Assembly (NCBI RefSeq): GCF_003287355.1
Contig: NZ_QMIM01000018.1
Span: forward strand, 1 to 64,000
Direction: 5' to 3'
DNA from: Halorubrum sp. 48-1-W
Lineage (GTDB): Archaea; Halobacteriota; Halobacteria; Halobacteriales; Haloferacaceae
DNA length: 64,000 nucleotides
Under the pieces are notes generated by a model. It ran no database searches. It saw nothing but the letters and a program-made list of their open reading frames with translations, and had not been told where the DNA came from. Every line of letters starts with the position of its first letter. Position 1 is the stretch's first letter. Shown piece after piece: positions 17,819-25,759 of this stretch. A program made the translations under genes and the position numbers.

Positions 17819-17870
17819 TTTCTCCTCTCAGTGTCGGGGTCGGAGTGGGTCGAAACCTTCGATCCCAAAG
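17819..17870 (-). promoter_or_regulatory. Copper regulon promoter/operator upstream of copA
   Basis: Reading toward copA, CTTTGGGATCGAA (17870-17858) is followed after 13 nt by TCCGACCC (17844-17837) and after 11 nt by GGAGAAA. The box begins about 75 nt before the ATG. The same three blocks at identical spacing precede the HMA chaperone at 18611, so I infer a shared binding site for the TRASH-domain regulator plus a promoter core. Confidence 0.75.
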
Positions 17871-17910
17871 CAACGGCGCCGATCGCGGAGCAGCTCGTCG
17901 ATCCGATCGG

Positions 17911-18567
17911 TCACACACCCTCCTCCAGTCGGCGGTATCGGTCCCGGAATCGGCCGAGACACGACGGACAGCAGAAGTGGTACACGTCGCCGTCGATCCG
18001 CGTCGTCTCGCCCTCGCTGTCGACCGTGTTGGAACACTCCGCGCAGGTCAGCGCGAACTCGACACCCTCGATCGAGGGCGTCCACTCGACCTCGTCGACG
18101 AGCGTGACCGTCCGGTCGTCGACGGGGAGCCCCTCGAGGAGGCCGGCGAGCCACTCGCGGACGGACCGACGCCCGATCCGGGCGTAAAACCGCAGGTTCC
18201 CCTCGGCGGTGACGAACACATGCTCGACGGCCTCGGCATCGCGGAGGCGCTCGCGGGCGGCCTCCAAAGGGTCACCGACCTCGTCCGGGTCCGCCCCCGA
18301 ATCCGGTCCCTCGCCCGCGTCGACCGCGAGGTCGGCGTCGACCGCGAGATCGACGTCGACCATGACGGGGACCCCCCCGCGTAGTTTCGTCCGATCGACG
18401 TCGACCGTGAACCCGCGGATGACGCCGGCCTCCTCCAGCCGCGTGACGCGGTCCGAGACCGCCGGACCGGAGAGCCCCACCCGGTCGCCGATCTCGCGGT
18501 ACGGCCGGCGGGCGTCCACAGCCAGAAGCGAGAGGATCTCCACGTCGGTGTCGTCCAACTCACGCAT
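17911..18567 (-). CDS. AsnC-type HTH regulator with C-terminal TRASH metal-sensing domain
   Basis: This 218-residue regulator begins with an Lrp/AsnC winged HTH (MRELDDTDVEILSLLAVDARRPYREIGDRVGLSGPAVSDRV...), has a divergent central region with an Asp/Ala-rich insert, and ends in a TRASH domain (CAECSNTV...YHFCCPSCLGRF). TRASH domains bind soft metals and are known copper sensors in archaeal CopR/CopT-type regulators. ATG 18567 gives a canonical AsnC start. It is flanked by copA and, divergently, the HMA chaperone, both carrying the same operator-like box. Regulation of copper efflux is a strong inference from the context; whether it activates or represses cannot be read from the sequence. 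Confidence 0.88.
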   Translation of the reverse strand: MRELDDTDVEILSLLAVDARRPYREIGDRVGLSGPAVSDRVTRLEEAGVIRGFTVDVDRTKLRGGVPVMVDVDLAVDADLAVDAGEGPDSGADPDEVGDPLEAARERLRDAEAVEHVFVTAEGNLRFYARIGRRSVREWLAGLLEGLPVDDRTVTLVDEVEWTPSIEGVEFALTCAECSNTVDSEGETTRIDGDVYHFCCPSCLGRFRDRYRRLEEGV

Positions 18568-18610
18568 GGACGATCGGAGGAACGGCGCACACAAGAGCGT
18601 TTCCTCGGAA

Positions 18611-18662
18611 CTTTGGGATCGAAAGCGAGAGTACCTTCCGACCCTAGGTCTCGAAGGAGAAA
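18611..18662 (+). promoter_or_regulatory. Copper regulon promoter/operator upstream of the HMA chaperone
   Basis: CTTTGGGATCGAA (18611-18623), then TCCGACCC (18637-18644), then GGAGAAA (18656-18662). The gaps are 13 and 11 nt, the same as in the copA promoter, and the ATG follows about 75 nt after the box ends. The region lies between two divergent genes, so it could also autoregulate the TRASH-domain gene. Confidence 0.75.
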
Positions 18663-18697
18663 TACACAAGCGGTTCCACCCACTACTCGATCCCGTC

Positions 18698-18895
18698 ATG
18701 GGTCGAACCATCACGGTCGAGGGGATGTCGTGTGAACACTGCGAGCGGAGCGTCGAGGAGGCGCTCGAGGGCGTCGACGGCGCCACCGGCGCGAGCGCGA
18801 ACCGCGAGAGCGGGTCCGCGACCGTCGAGGGCGACGTCGACCCCGACGCGCTCGTGCGCGCGGTCGAGGAGGCGGGATACGCGGCGTCGGCGTAG
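18698..18895 (+). CDS. HMA-domain copper chaperone
   Basis: This 65-residue protein is a single heavy-metal-associated domain with the ferredoxin-like betaalphabeta pattern. The metal-binding motif GMSCEHC has Cys13 and Cys16. It likely carries Cu(I) to the ATPase encoded nearby or buffers it (CopZ/Atx1 type). It is divergent from the TRASH-domain regulator, with 130 bp between the starts, and has the same promoter blocks as copA. The whole protein lies at the end of a longer open frame; ATG 18698 is the only start that matches the family. Confidence 0.9.
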   Translation: MGRTITVEGMSCEHCERSVEEALEGVDGATGASANRESGSATVEGDVDPDALVRAVEEAGYAASA

Positions 18896-19009
18896 CGGAC
18901 GCGCGAACGGGCGTGCCGGCCACCGGTCGCCGTCCACCGAGGGTTCCGCGGACGGGGAGTGGCCTATCGGTTCGGGCACGGAGTTCCTACCGGTGCGGGC
19001 AGGGAGTTC

Positions 19010-20440
19010 CTACCGGTTCAGCGTGTGGATCGCCTGGCCACGGGCGTTCTCCGCGGCCTCCATCACGGCCTCCGAGAGCGTCGGGTGGGTGTGGACCGTC
19101 GCAGCGACGTCCTCGAGCGTCGCGCCCAGCTCGATCGCGAGCCCGACCTCCGCGATCAGTTCGGAGGCCTCCGGGCCGACGATCTGTGCGCCGAGCACGA
19201 ACCCCTCGTCCGCGTCGGCGACGATCCGAACGAACCCGTCGGTGTGGCCGATCGTCATGGCGCGGCCGGAGGCCCGAAACGGCATCTCGCCGACGGCGAC
19301 CTCGAATCCCGCCTCCTCGGCGTCCGCCTCGGTCATCCCGACCGTCCCGATCTCGGGGTCGGTGAAGACGGCGGCGGGGATCGCCTGCTGGTCGAGCGCT
19401 GCCGGCTCGCCGGCGATGACCTCGGCGGCGACGATGCCCTCCGTCGAGGCGGCATGCGCGAGCATCGGCTCGCCGGCGACGTCGCCGACGGCGTGGACGT
19501 GATCGACCGCGGTCCGGGTCCGGTCGTCCGTCTCGATGAACCCGCGGTCGGTCGTCTCCACGCCCGCGTTCTCGAGGTCGAGCCCGCCGGTAACGGGTTC
19601 ACGGCCGACCGCGACGAGGACCTTGTCCGCCGGATAGCTCGACTCCTCCCCGTCGGCCGTCTCCGTGTGGACGAGGTAGTCGCCGTCGCCGGCCTCCGAC
19701 CAGCCGGCCGCGCCCTCCCCGAAGTGGAACTCGATCCCGAGCTCCTCCGCGCGGTCCCGGACGACGCGTTTCACGTCGTCCTCGTAGGGGTCGAGGACGT
19801 CGTCGAGCATCTCGACCACCGTTACCTCCGCCCCCAGCTTCGCGTAGACGGTCGCCAGCTCCATCCCGATGTAGCCGCCGCCGACGACGACGAGGCGGTC
19901 CGGGACGCTCTCGGCCGCGAGCGCGCCCGCGGAGCTCCAGACGTGGTCCTCGGCGAACTCGAAGCCGGGTATCTCGACCGGCCGGGAGCCGGTGGCGACG
20001 ATCGCGTGCTCGAACTCGATCGATTCGGAGCCCTGTCCGTCGCCGCCGTGGGCGACGCGGACGGTGTGGTCGTCGACGAAGCGCGCGGTCCCCTCGACCA
20101 GGTTCACGCCGTTGGCCTTACACAGCTTCTCGACGCCGCCCGTGAGCCGGTCGACGACGCCCTGCTTCCACTCGATCATCCGCGAGAGGTCGACCGCGGG
20201 GTCGGCGTGGATCCCCATCTCCTCGGCGGTGCCCGCCTCGTGGGCGAGCCCGCTCGCCGTGATGAGCGCCTTCGAGGGGATACAGCCGCGGTTGAGACAC
20301 GCCCCGCCGTAGGCGTCCTTCTCGACCAACGTCACGTCCAGCCCCTCCTGTGCGCCGCGGATGGCGGCGACGTAGCCGCCCGGCCCCGCGCCGATCACCA
20401 GTACCTCCGTTCCCGTCGAGATGTCTCCGACCACCATCAC
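19010..20440 (-). CDS. lpdA: Dihydrolipoyl dehydrogenase (E3)
   Basis: This 476-residue flavoprotein reoxidises the lipoyl groups of the 2-oxoacid dehydrogenase complex with NAD+. The FAD-binding motif VLVIGAGPGGYVAA is at residues 13-26. The redox-active disulfide lies in ACLNRGCIPSKALI (Cys48 and Cys53); most homologues have CLNVGC, so Arg at that position is a small variant. A second Rossmann motif is at LVVVGGGYIGMELATVYAKLG. The dimerisation domain ends with HTHPTLSEAVMEAA, which contains the catalytic His-Glu pair. The start overlaps the E2 stop by 4 nt, so it is the last gene of the operon and is likely translationally coupled. Confidence 0.95.
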   Translation of the reverse strand: MMVVGDISTGTEVLVIGAGPGGYVAAIRGAQEGLDVTLVEKDAYGGACLNRGCIPSKALITASGLAHEAGTAEEMGIHADPAVDLSRMIEWKQGVVDRLTGGVEKLCKANGVNLVEGTARFVDDHTVRVAHGGDGQGSESIEFEHAIVATGSRPVEIPGFEFAEDHVWSSAGALAAESVPDRLVVVGGGYIGMELATVYAKLGAEVTVVEMLDDVLDPYEDDVKRVVRDRAEELGIEFHFGEGAAGWSEAGDGDYLVHTETADGEESSYPADKVLVAVGREPVTGGLDLENAGVETTDRGFIETDDRTRTAVDHVHAVGDVAGEPMLAHAASTEGIVAAEVIAGEPAALDQQAIPAAVFTDPEIGTVGMTEADAEEAGFEVAVGEMPFRASGRAMTIGHTDGFVRIVADADEGFVLGAQIVGPEASELIAEVGLAIELGATLEDVAATVHTHPTLSEAVMEAAENARGQAIHTLNR

Positions 20441-22206
20441 TCGTTCAACAGTAACAGCGGGTCTTCAAGATGCTCCATCACGACGTTCGCGAACTCGGCG
20501 GCGACCGCCCCGTCGACGACCCGGTGGTCGATGGACAGCGACAGCGGCAGCGTCGACGCGGGGACGACCGCGTGGCCCCCCTCGTCGCCGACGGAGCCGT
20601 CCTCGACGGAGCCGTCGCCGACCTCGGACCGTTCCCGCACGACGGGGCGCTTCTCGATGGCACCCAGCCCCAGAACGGCGGTCTCGGGGTAGTTGATGAT
20701 CGGCGTCGCGTACTCGCCGCCGATCGCGCCGAAGTTGGTGAGCGTGAACGTGCTTCCCCGCAGCTCCGCCGGCGCGAGCGACCGGTCGCGCGCCCGCGAC
20801 GCGAGGTCGCTCACCTCGGCGGCCAGCTCGAAGAGCCCCTTCCCGTCGACGTCCTCGACCACGGGGACCATCAGCCCCGCGTCGGTCGCGACCGCGACGC
20901 CGAAGTGGTACTCGTCTTTCAGGACGATCTCCTCTTCGTCCTCCCGAAGCTCGCTGTTGAGTATGGGGTACTCGCGTAGCCCCGCGAGGACCGCCTTCAT
21001 CACGAACGGCAGGTAGGTGAGGCTCACCCCGGCCTCCGCTGCCTTCGGTTTCAGCCGCTCGCGGGCCGCGACGAGGGCGTCGACCTCGACGGTGTCGTGG
21101 TGGGTGACGTGCGGGGCGGTGAACTTCGACTGCGCCATGCGCGTTCCGATCGTCCGGCGGACGCCCCGGTACGGGATCGTCTCCACGGCCGTCCCGTCGG
21201 CGTCCCCCGTCCCGTCGGCGTCCCCAGTCTTGTCGTCGTCAGCGCTCCCGGCGTCCGCCTCGCCCGCGTCGGTCGACACCGTGTCCGCGGTCGACGTGGG
21301 CGCGTCGGTCGCCGGGTCCGCGGGCGTCGGGTCGGTCTCCACGCCGACGTCGCTCCCCTCCGCGTCGGCCACGACGTCTGCGGGTGCCTCCACGTCGGTA
21401 TCGACCTCGGTGTCGACCTCGGCGTACGCCCGGACGTGCCCCTCGTCGACGAACGCCTCGCCCTCGCGCGTCTCGTCGGTGGGCACGTCGTGGAGGTCGA
21501 CGCCGAGTTCGCGCGCGAGCTTCCGGGTCGCCGGGGTCGCCAACGTCCGATCGCGGCCGGCGGGTTCGGGCGCGGACCCCGCCGCCGGGCCGTCGTAGTC
21601 CCCTCCGCGCTTTTCTACGGCCGACGTCCGGTCGCCCGACCCGATGTCGACCGGTTTCGGGGCGGGGGCGTCCTCGCCGTCCGCGCCGTTCCCGGATCCC
21701 GTCACCTCCGCGTGCTCGCGCACGTCGCGCTCGGACACCCGACCGCCGGGACCGCTCCCGGCGACGGCGCCGAGGTCGACGCCGAGCTCGCGCGCGAGCC
21801 GGCGGACCGACGGCGGGGCGAACACGCGTTTCGCTGTCGAGTCGGCCGCCTCGGGGGCGTCCTCCCTGGGGTCGGCTCCCTCGGCATCGGTCGTTTCCTC
21901 GCCGGCGTCGGTCGTTTCCTCGTCGGCGTCGGTCGCTTCCTCGTCGGCCGGCTCCCCGTCGTCCGAGTCGACGCGGAACGAGATGATCACGTCGCCGACG
22001 GGGACGACCTCCCCCTCCTCGACGAACAGCTCCTCGACGACGCCGTCGTAGCTGGAGGGCACCTCGACGAGCGCCTTGTCGGTCTCCACCTCGGCGACGG
22101 GCTGGTCCTCCTCGACGCGGTCGCCCGGGTCGACGAGCCACGTGACCAGTTCGCCCTCCGCGACCCCTTCGCCGACGTCCGGAAGCCGGAACTCCTCGAT
22201 CGTCAT
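20437..22206 (-). CDS. pdhC: 2-oxoacid dehydrogenase E2, lipoyl acyltransferase
   Basis: This 589-residue core subunit transfers acyl groups from E1 to CoA. Residues 1-80 are a lipoyl domain with EVETDKALVEV (lipoyl Lys44). A long acidic linker follows. Two peripheral subunit-binding modules are present: FAPPSVRRLARELGVDLGAVAGSGPGG and, later, LATPATRKLARELGVDLHDVP. A second long linker with DADGTGDADGT repeats leads to the catalytic domain, ending in IDHRVVDGAVAAEFAN with the active-site His and Asp. Two binding modules in one chain is unusual. It overlaps E1-beta and E3 by 4 nt on each side. The acyl substrate (pyruvate or branched-chain) is not decided by the sequence. Confidence 0.93.
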   Translation of the reverse strand: MTIEEFRLPDVGEGVAEGELVTWLVDPGDRVEEDQPVAEVETDKALVEVPSSYDGVVEELFVEEGEVVPVGDVIISFRVDSDDGEPADEEATDADEETTDAGEETTDAEGADPREDAPEAADSTAKRVFAPPSVRRLARELGVDLGAVAGSGPGGRVSERDVREHAEVTGSGNGADGEDAPAPKPVDIGSGDRTSAVEKRGGDYDGPAAGSAPEPAGRDRTLATPATRKLARELGVDLHDVPTDETREGEAFVDEGHVRAYAEVDTEVDTDVEAPADVVADAEGSDVGVETDPTPADPATDAPTSTADTVSTDAGEADAGSADDDKTGDADGTGDADGTAVETIPYRGVRRTIGTRMAQSKFTAPHVTHHDTVEVDALVAARERLKPKAAEAGVSLTYLPFVMKAVLAGLREYPILNSELREDEEEIVLKDEYHFGVAVATDAGLMVPVVEDVDGKGLFELAAEVSDLASRARDRSLAPAELRGSTFTLTNFGAIGGEYATPIINYPETAVLGLGAIEKRPVVRERSEVGDGSVEDGSVGDEGGHAVVPASTLPLSLSIDHRVVDGAVAAEFANVVMEHLEDPLLLLNE

Positions 22207-23195
22207 GGTTCGTACTCCACGGTCTCCCTGATACCCTCCTCGATACGCGTCGCGCTCGGGAGGTAGTAGTCCTCGAGCGCGTACAGCGGGTACGGCACGT
22301 CGAACCCGGTGATCCGCTCGATGGGGGCCTCCTGGTAGAGGAGCGCCTCCTCCTGGAGGATCGCCGTGATCTCCGCGGCGAGCCCGGCCGTCCGGGGGGC
22401 CTCGTGGACCACCGCCGCACGGCCGGTACGCTCGAAGGCGTCGACGATCGCCTCCCGGTCGAGCGGCGAGACCGTCCGGAGGTCGAGGACTTCACACTCG
22501 ATCCCCTCCTCGGCGAGCGTCTCGGCCGCCTCGAGCGTGGGGCGGGTCATCGCGCCGTAGGTGAACACGGCGACGTCGTCGCCCTCGCGTCTCGTCGCCG
22601 CCTCGCCGATCGGGACCGTGTACGGCTCCTCCGGCACGTCCTCGCGGAACGCGCGGTAGATCAGCTTCGGCTCGAGGAAGATCACGGGGTCGGGGTCGCG
22701 GATCGACGCAGCGAGCAATCCCTTCGTGTCCCGCGGCGTCGACGGGATCACCACCTTCAGCCCCGCCTCGTGGGCGTAGAACGCCTCCTTCGACTCCGAG
22801 TGGTGCTCGGGCGCGCGGATCCCCCCGCCGTAGGGGGCACGCAGCGTCATCGGCAGCGTGAACCGGCCCCGCGAGCGCGCCCGGAACCGGGCCATGTGCG
22901 AGACGATCTGGTCGTAGCCGGGGTACATGAACCCGGAGAACTGGATCTCGGGGACCGGCCGCATGCCCATCGCGGCCATCCCGACCGCGCAGCCGACGAT
23001 GGCGGACTCCGCGAGCGGGGTGTCGACGACGCGGTCGCCGCCGAACTCCTCGTAGAGCCCCTCGGTCGCGCGGAAGACGCCGCCGTTCTTGCCGACGTCC
23101 TGCCCGAGGACGACGACGTCGTCGTCCTCGCGGAGTTCGGTGTGGAGCCCGTCCCGAACCGCCTGTACCAGCGTGAGGTTTCGCGTGTCGCTCAT
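22203..23195 (-). CDS. pdhB: 2-oxoacid dehydrogenase E1 component, beta subunit
   Basis: This 330-residue subunit is the transketolase-like beta half of the thiamine diphosphate-dependent E1 decarboxylase. It starts MSDTRNLTLVQAVRDGL and shows LGQDVGKNGGVFRATEGL, the ESAIVGCAVGMAAMGMRPVPE region and MTLRAPYGGGIRAPEHHSES, all typical of E1-beta. The C-terminal domain contains DLRTVSPLDREAIVDAFERTGRAAVVHEAP. It abuts the E1-alpha stop and overlaps the E2 start by 4 nt. Haloarchaea oxidise pyruvate mainly with ferredoxin-dependent enzymes, so complexes of this type may serve branched-chain or other 2-oxo acids; that is family knowledge, not visible here. Confidence 0.94.
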   Translation of the reverse strand: MSDTRNLTLVQAVRDGLHTELREDDDVVVLGQDVGKNGGVFRATEGLYEEFGGDRVVDTPLAESAIVGCAVGMAAMGMRPVPEIQFSGFMYPGYDQIVSHMARFRARSRGRFTLPMTLRAPYGGGIRAPEHHSESKEAFYAHEAGLKVVIPSTPRDTKGLLAASIRDPDPVIFLEPKLIYRAFREDVPEEPYTVPIGEAATRREGDDVAVFTYGAMTRPTLEAAETLAEEGIECEVLDLRTVSPLDREAIVDAFERTGRAAVVHEAPRTAGLAAEITAILQEEALLYQEAPIERITGFDVPYPLYALEDYYLPSATRIEEGIRETVEYEP

Positions 23196-24311
23196 TTATT
23201 CACCCAAGAAGGCCGCGTCGCCGCGTTCCTCGCGGAGCGTCTCGACCTCCGCGTACTGTGCTTCGAGCTCCGGCGGGAGCTCGGCGTAGGCGTGCGCGAA
23301 CAGCTCCTTCGGCGCCGGCCGCGGGACCGACTCCGCCGCCTCGATAGCGTCGGCGACGCGCGTCTCGACCTCGGCTTCGATCCGGTCGACCCGATCGTCG
23401 TCGAGGACCCCCTCGGACCGGAGGTACCGCTCCAGCCGCGGTATCGGGTCCTTGCGACGCCACCGCTCCACCTCGTCGTCGTCGCGGTAGACGGTGGGGT
23501 CGTCGGCGGTGGTGTGTGCCCCGAAGCGGTACTGGACCGCCTCGATCAGCGTCGGCCGGAGTCGGTCCTCGGGCGGATCCCGGGCCTTCTCGAGGGCCGC
23601 CTCCGTGACCGCGTACACCGCGAGCGGGTCCATCCCGTCGACCTGGACGCCGTCGAAGCCGTACGCCTCCGCCTTCCCCGCCAGCGTCGCGCTCCTCGTC
23701 TGCCGTTCGCGCGGCACCGAGATCGCCCACCCGTTGTTGTTACAGAAGAACACCGTGGGGGTGTCGAAGACGCCCGCGAAGTTACACCCCTCGTGGAAGT
23801 CGCCCTCACTCGTCGCGCCGTCGCCGAAGTAACAGACGAAGACGTCGTCGTCGCCGCGGAGCTTCGACGCCCACGCGCCGCCGACCGCGTGCGGCACCTG
23901 CGAGGCGATCGGCACCGCGATCGGGAAGACGTTGACGTCGTCCGGGGGCCGGGCCCCGTCGCCGTGGCCCATCCAGTAGAGCAGCGTCTTCTCCGGCGGA
24001 AGCCCTCGAACGAACGCGGCACCGTGCTCGCGGTAGGAGGGAACGATCCAGTCGTCCTCGCCGAGCGCGGCCGCCGACCCGACCTGTGCGCCCTCCTGAC
24101 CGGACAGCGGCGGGTACGTCCCGATCCGCCCCTGACGCTGGAGGCTCACCGCCCGGCCGTCGAAGTGCCGCGCGAGGCGCATGTCGCGATAGATCCCGAC
24201 GAGTTCGTCCTCCTCGAGGTCGGGCACGTCGCCGACGACCGTGCCGTCCTCGTCGAGGACGCGGACCGGGTCGTCGTACGCCCTGTCGAACACGTTCACG
24301 GTCGGAGCCAC
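23196..24311 (-). CDS. pdhA: 2-oxoacid dehydrogenase E1 component, alpha subunit
   Basis: This 371-residue subunit binds thiamine diphosphate. The TPP motif runs from GDG (163-165) to NNN (191-193) in GDGATSEGDFHEGCNFAG...FFCNNNGW. The segment near residue 270 (RFGAHTTADDPTVYRDDDE) is the E1-alpha active-site loop. The start is GTG 24311; the nearby ATGs are out of frame. A TATA-like GGATATTAC lies about 36 nt upstream on the minus strand, so this is the first gene of the E1-alpha/E1-beta/E2/E3 operon (24311 to 19010). The overall layout resembles branched-chain as well as pyruvate dehydrogenases. Confidence 0.94.
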   Translation of the reverse strand: MAPTVNVFDRAYDDPVRVLDEDGTVVGDVPDLEEDELVGIYRDMRLARHFDGRAVSLQRQGRIGTYPPLSGQEGAQVGSAAALGEDDWIVPSYREHGAAFVRGLPPEKTLLYWMGHGDGARPPDDVNVFPIAVPIASQVPHAVGGAWASKLRGDDDVFVCYFGDGATSEGDFHEGCNFAGVFDTPTVFFCNNNGWAISVPRERQTRSATLAGKAEAYGFDGVQVDGMDPLAVYAVTEAALEKARDPPEDRLRPTLIEAVQYRFGAHTTADDPTVYRDDDEVERWRRKDPIPRLERYLRSEGVLDDDRVDRIEAEVETRVADAIEAAESVPRPAPKELFAHAYAELPPELEAQYAEVETLREERGDAAFLGE

Positions 24312-24516
24312 CCATTCATGTCAGTACAGTCCGAGCGCCGAGTAATATCCTTTTCGTCGATCGTTACAGATGGACGGAAACCGACCGGAGGGGTATCGAT
24401 CCGTCAACCGTACGGCCGAACGAGGAAACGAACGTCACTACGAGCGCGGACCGGCGGCACGACCCTACGGGTTCGGACCGACGGAGGGCGTTCGTCGACG
24501 GTCGGACGGGCCGACG

Positions 24517-24921
24517 CTAGCCGAGCCGGAAGGAGGGTTCGTCGGGCTCGCCGTCGAGGTCCTCGAGCTGGATCACGTCCTCGTCCTCGTCCTCGAGCTG
24601 TTCGCGGAGGTAGTTGACGTAGCGTTTGTGTTCCTCGAGCTGCTCGCGGAGGTGGTCGGCTTCGAGTTCCAGACGCTCGTGCTCGCGGACGAAGCTCTTG
24701 GGGACCTCGATCTTCGGGGGGAACGACTCGCCGCTGTCGCCCATGCTCTCGAGTTCCGCCTCGGGGATGACCCGGACCTGTCCGTCGTGGGCAACGAGCG
24801 TATCCACGTAGTCCCGGAAGACGGCCGAAAGCGAGATGTCCCGCTCCTCGGCGATGTCGCGGAGGGTCTCGAAGGCGTCCTCGTTGACGCGGAACGAGAT
24901 CGTCTTGTTCTTGTTGCCCAT
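24517..24921 (-). CDS. Ribbon-helix-helix protein with coiled-coil tail
   Basis: This 134-residue protein has an N-terminal ribbon-helix-helix of CopG/MetJ type (KTISFRVNEDAFETLRDIAEERDISLSAVFRDYVDTL, residues about 5-42), predicted to dimerise and bind DNA. After a linker with PPKIEVPKSF, residues 80-115 are a strong coiled coil (REHERLELEADHLREQLEEHKRYVNYLREQL), and the tail is acidic. The ATG at 24921 is chosen over GTG 24927. The target is unknown. It stands alone between the dehydrogenase operon and the RPA genes, with a repeat-bearing gap upstream. Confidence 0.85.
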   Translation of the reverse strand: MGNKNKTISFRVNEDAFETLRDIAEERDISLSAVFRDYVDTLVAHDGQVRVIPEAELESMGDSGESFPPKIEVPKSFVREHERLELEADHLREQLEEHKRYVNYLREQLEDEDEDVIQLEDLDGEPDEPSFRLG

Positions 24922-25010
24922 CACCACCCGATCGTCACGCGGATCACTTAAGCGTTTGTCAGACGGTGACAGGCGCGTTCACGCGTCGTTTCCGCGGCGT
25001 TAGTCGGGAA

Positions 25011-25076
25011 AAACGGGACGACGCGCGGACGGAAACGGGACGACGCGCGGACGGAAACGGGACGACGCGCGGACGG
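25011..25076. repeat. Three perfect tandem 22-bp repeats
   Basis: Exact copies occupy 25011-25032, 25033-25054 and 25055-25076; the unit starts AAACGGGACGACGCG. They lie between the stop of the RPA-associated gene and the promoter region of the ribbon-helix-helix gene. There are no spacers, so this is not a CRISPR. It is a minisatellite that may vary between strains. Confidence 0.9.
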
Positions 25077-25086
25077 AAACCGGGCC

Positions 25087-25758
25087 TCAGATCCCGGACG
25101 CGTCGGGGGTTCCCGCGTCGCCCTCGAGCGTCGCGTCGTCGGATCCGCCCGTCCCGGCGTCCGTCGCCGTGTCACCGGCGAGCTCGTCGGTGTCGTCGAG
25201 GTCCTCGAGCGCCGACAGCGCCGCGGCCTTGTACGTGGCGGGGTCGAGGTCGTACTCCTCGCGGGCCATCCGGGCGTACTCGTTCCCCTCGTCGTCGAAG
25301 GCGGCGACGCGCTCGATCGTTCTGTGGGCGGTCTCCGCGACCCAGCGGTCGCGGACGGCCGCGTCGACCTCCGTGATCGACTCGGGGCGGACCGACACGC
25401 GAACGGTGCCGTCGTCGGTCTCGTACGTCCGGGGCTTTCCCACGACCGCGACGTAGGCGGGCGGCTCCAGGTCCCGGAGCTTCGAGGCGGCCTCGGGCTG
25501 GTACTGGCCGGCGTAGACGAAGAACGTCCCCGTGGGGTCGACGATGCGCCCCCGCCAGTACTCGCTGTCCTCGCCGACGTCCTCCTTCTCCGTGAGGGTG
25601 CCGACGAAGAAGACGCGGTTCGAGGACTCGCCCGTCGGCAACAGCAGGTAGACGGGCGCGCGCTCGTCGTCCGATTCCTTGAACGTGTAGCCGGCGTCGT
25701 TGAACTCGCTCGCGAAAACGCGCCGGGCGACCTCTCGGGTGGGGGTTGACTGGCTCAT
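25087..25758 (-). CDS. rpap3: RPA-associated protein
   Basis: This 223-residue partner of haloarchaeal RPA belongs to the COG3390-type RPA-associated family. It contains an OB-like fold (NRVFFVGTLTEKEDVGEDSEYWRGRIVDPTGTFFVYAGQYQP...PPAYVAVVGKPRTYETDDG) and an acidic Gly/Asp-rich tail. The gene starts 1 nt after the rpa stop, the arrangement seen for rpa3-rpap3 in Haloferax, where the two proteins act together in DNA repair. The gene symbol is based on that pairing and on the short RPA length, not on a search. Rpap1 is the alternative. Confidence 0.85.
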   Translation of the reverse strand: MSQSTPTREVARRVFASEFNDAGYTFKESDDERAPVYLLLPTGESSNRVFFVGTLTEKEDVGEDSEYWRGRIVDPTGTFFVYAGQYQPEAASKLRDLEPPAYVAVVGKPRTYETDDGTVRVSVRPESITEVDAAVRDRWVAETAHRTIERVAAFDDEGNEYARMAREEYDLDPATYKAAALSALEDLDDTDELAGDTATDAGTGGSDDATLEGDAGTPDASGI

Positions 25759-25759
25759 C

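Noticed and set aside
24311-24319. Apparent frameshift at the E1-alpha start because the nearby ATGs are out of frame
   Set aside because: GTG at 24311 is in frame, suitably placed after a TATA-like element and gives a complete E1-alpha protein, so no frameshift is needed.
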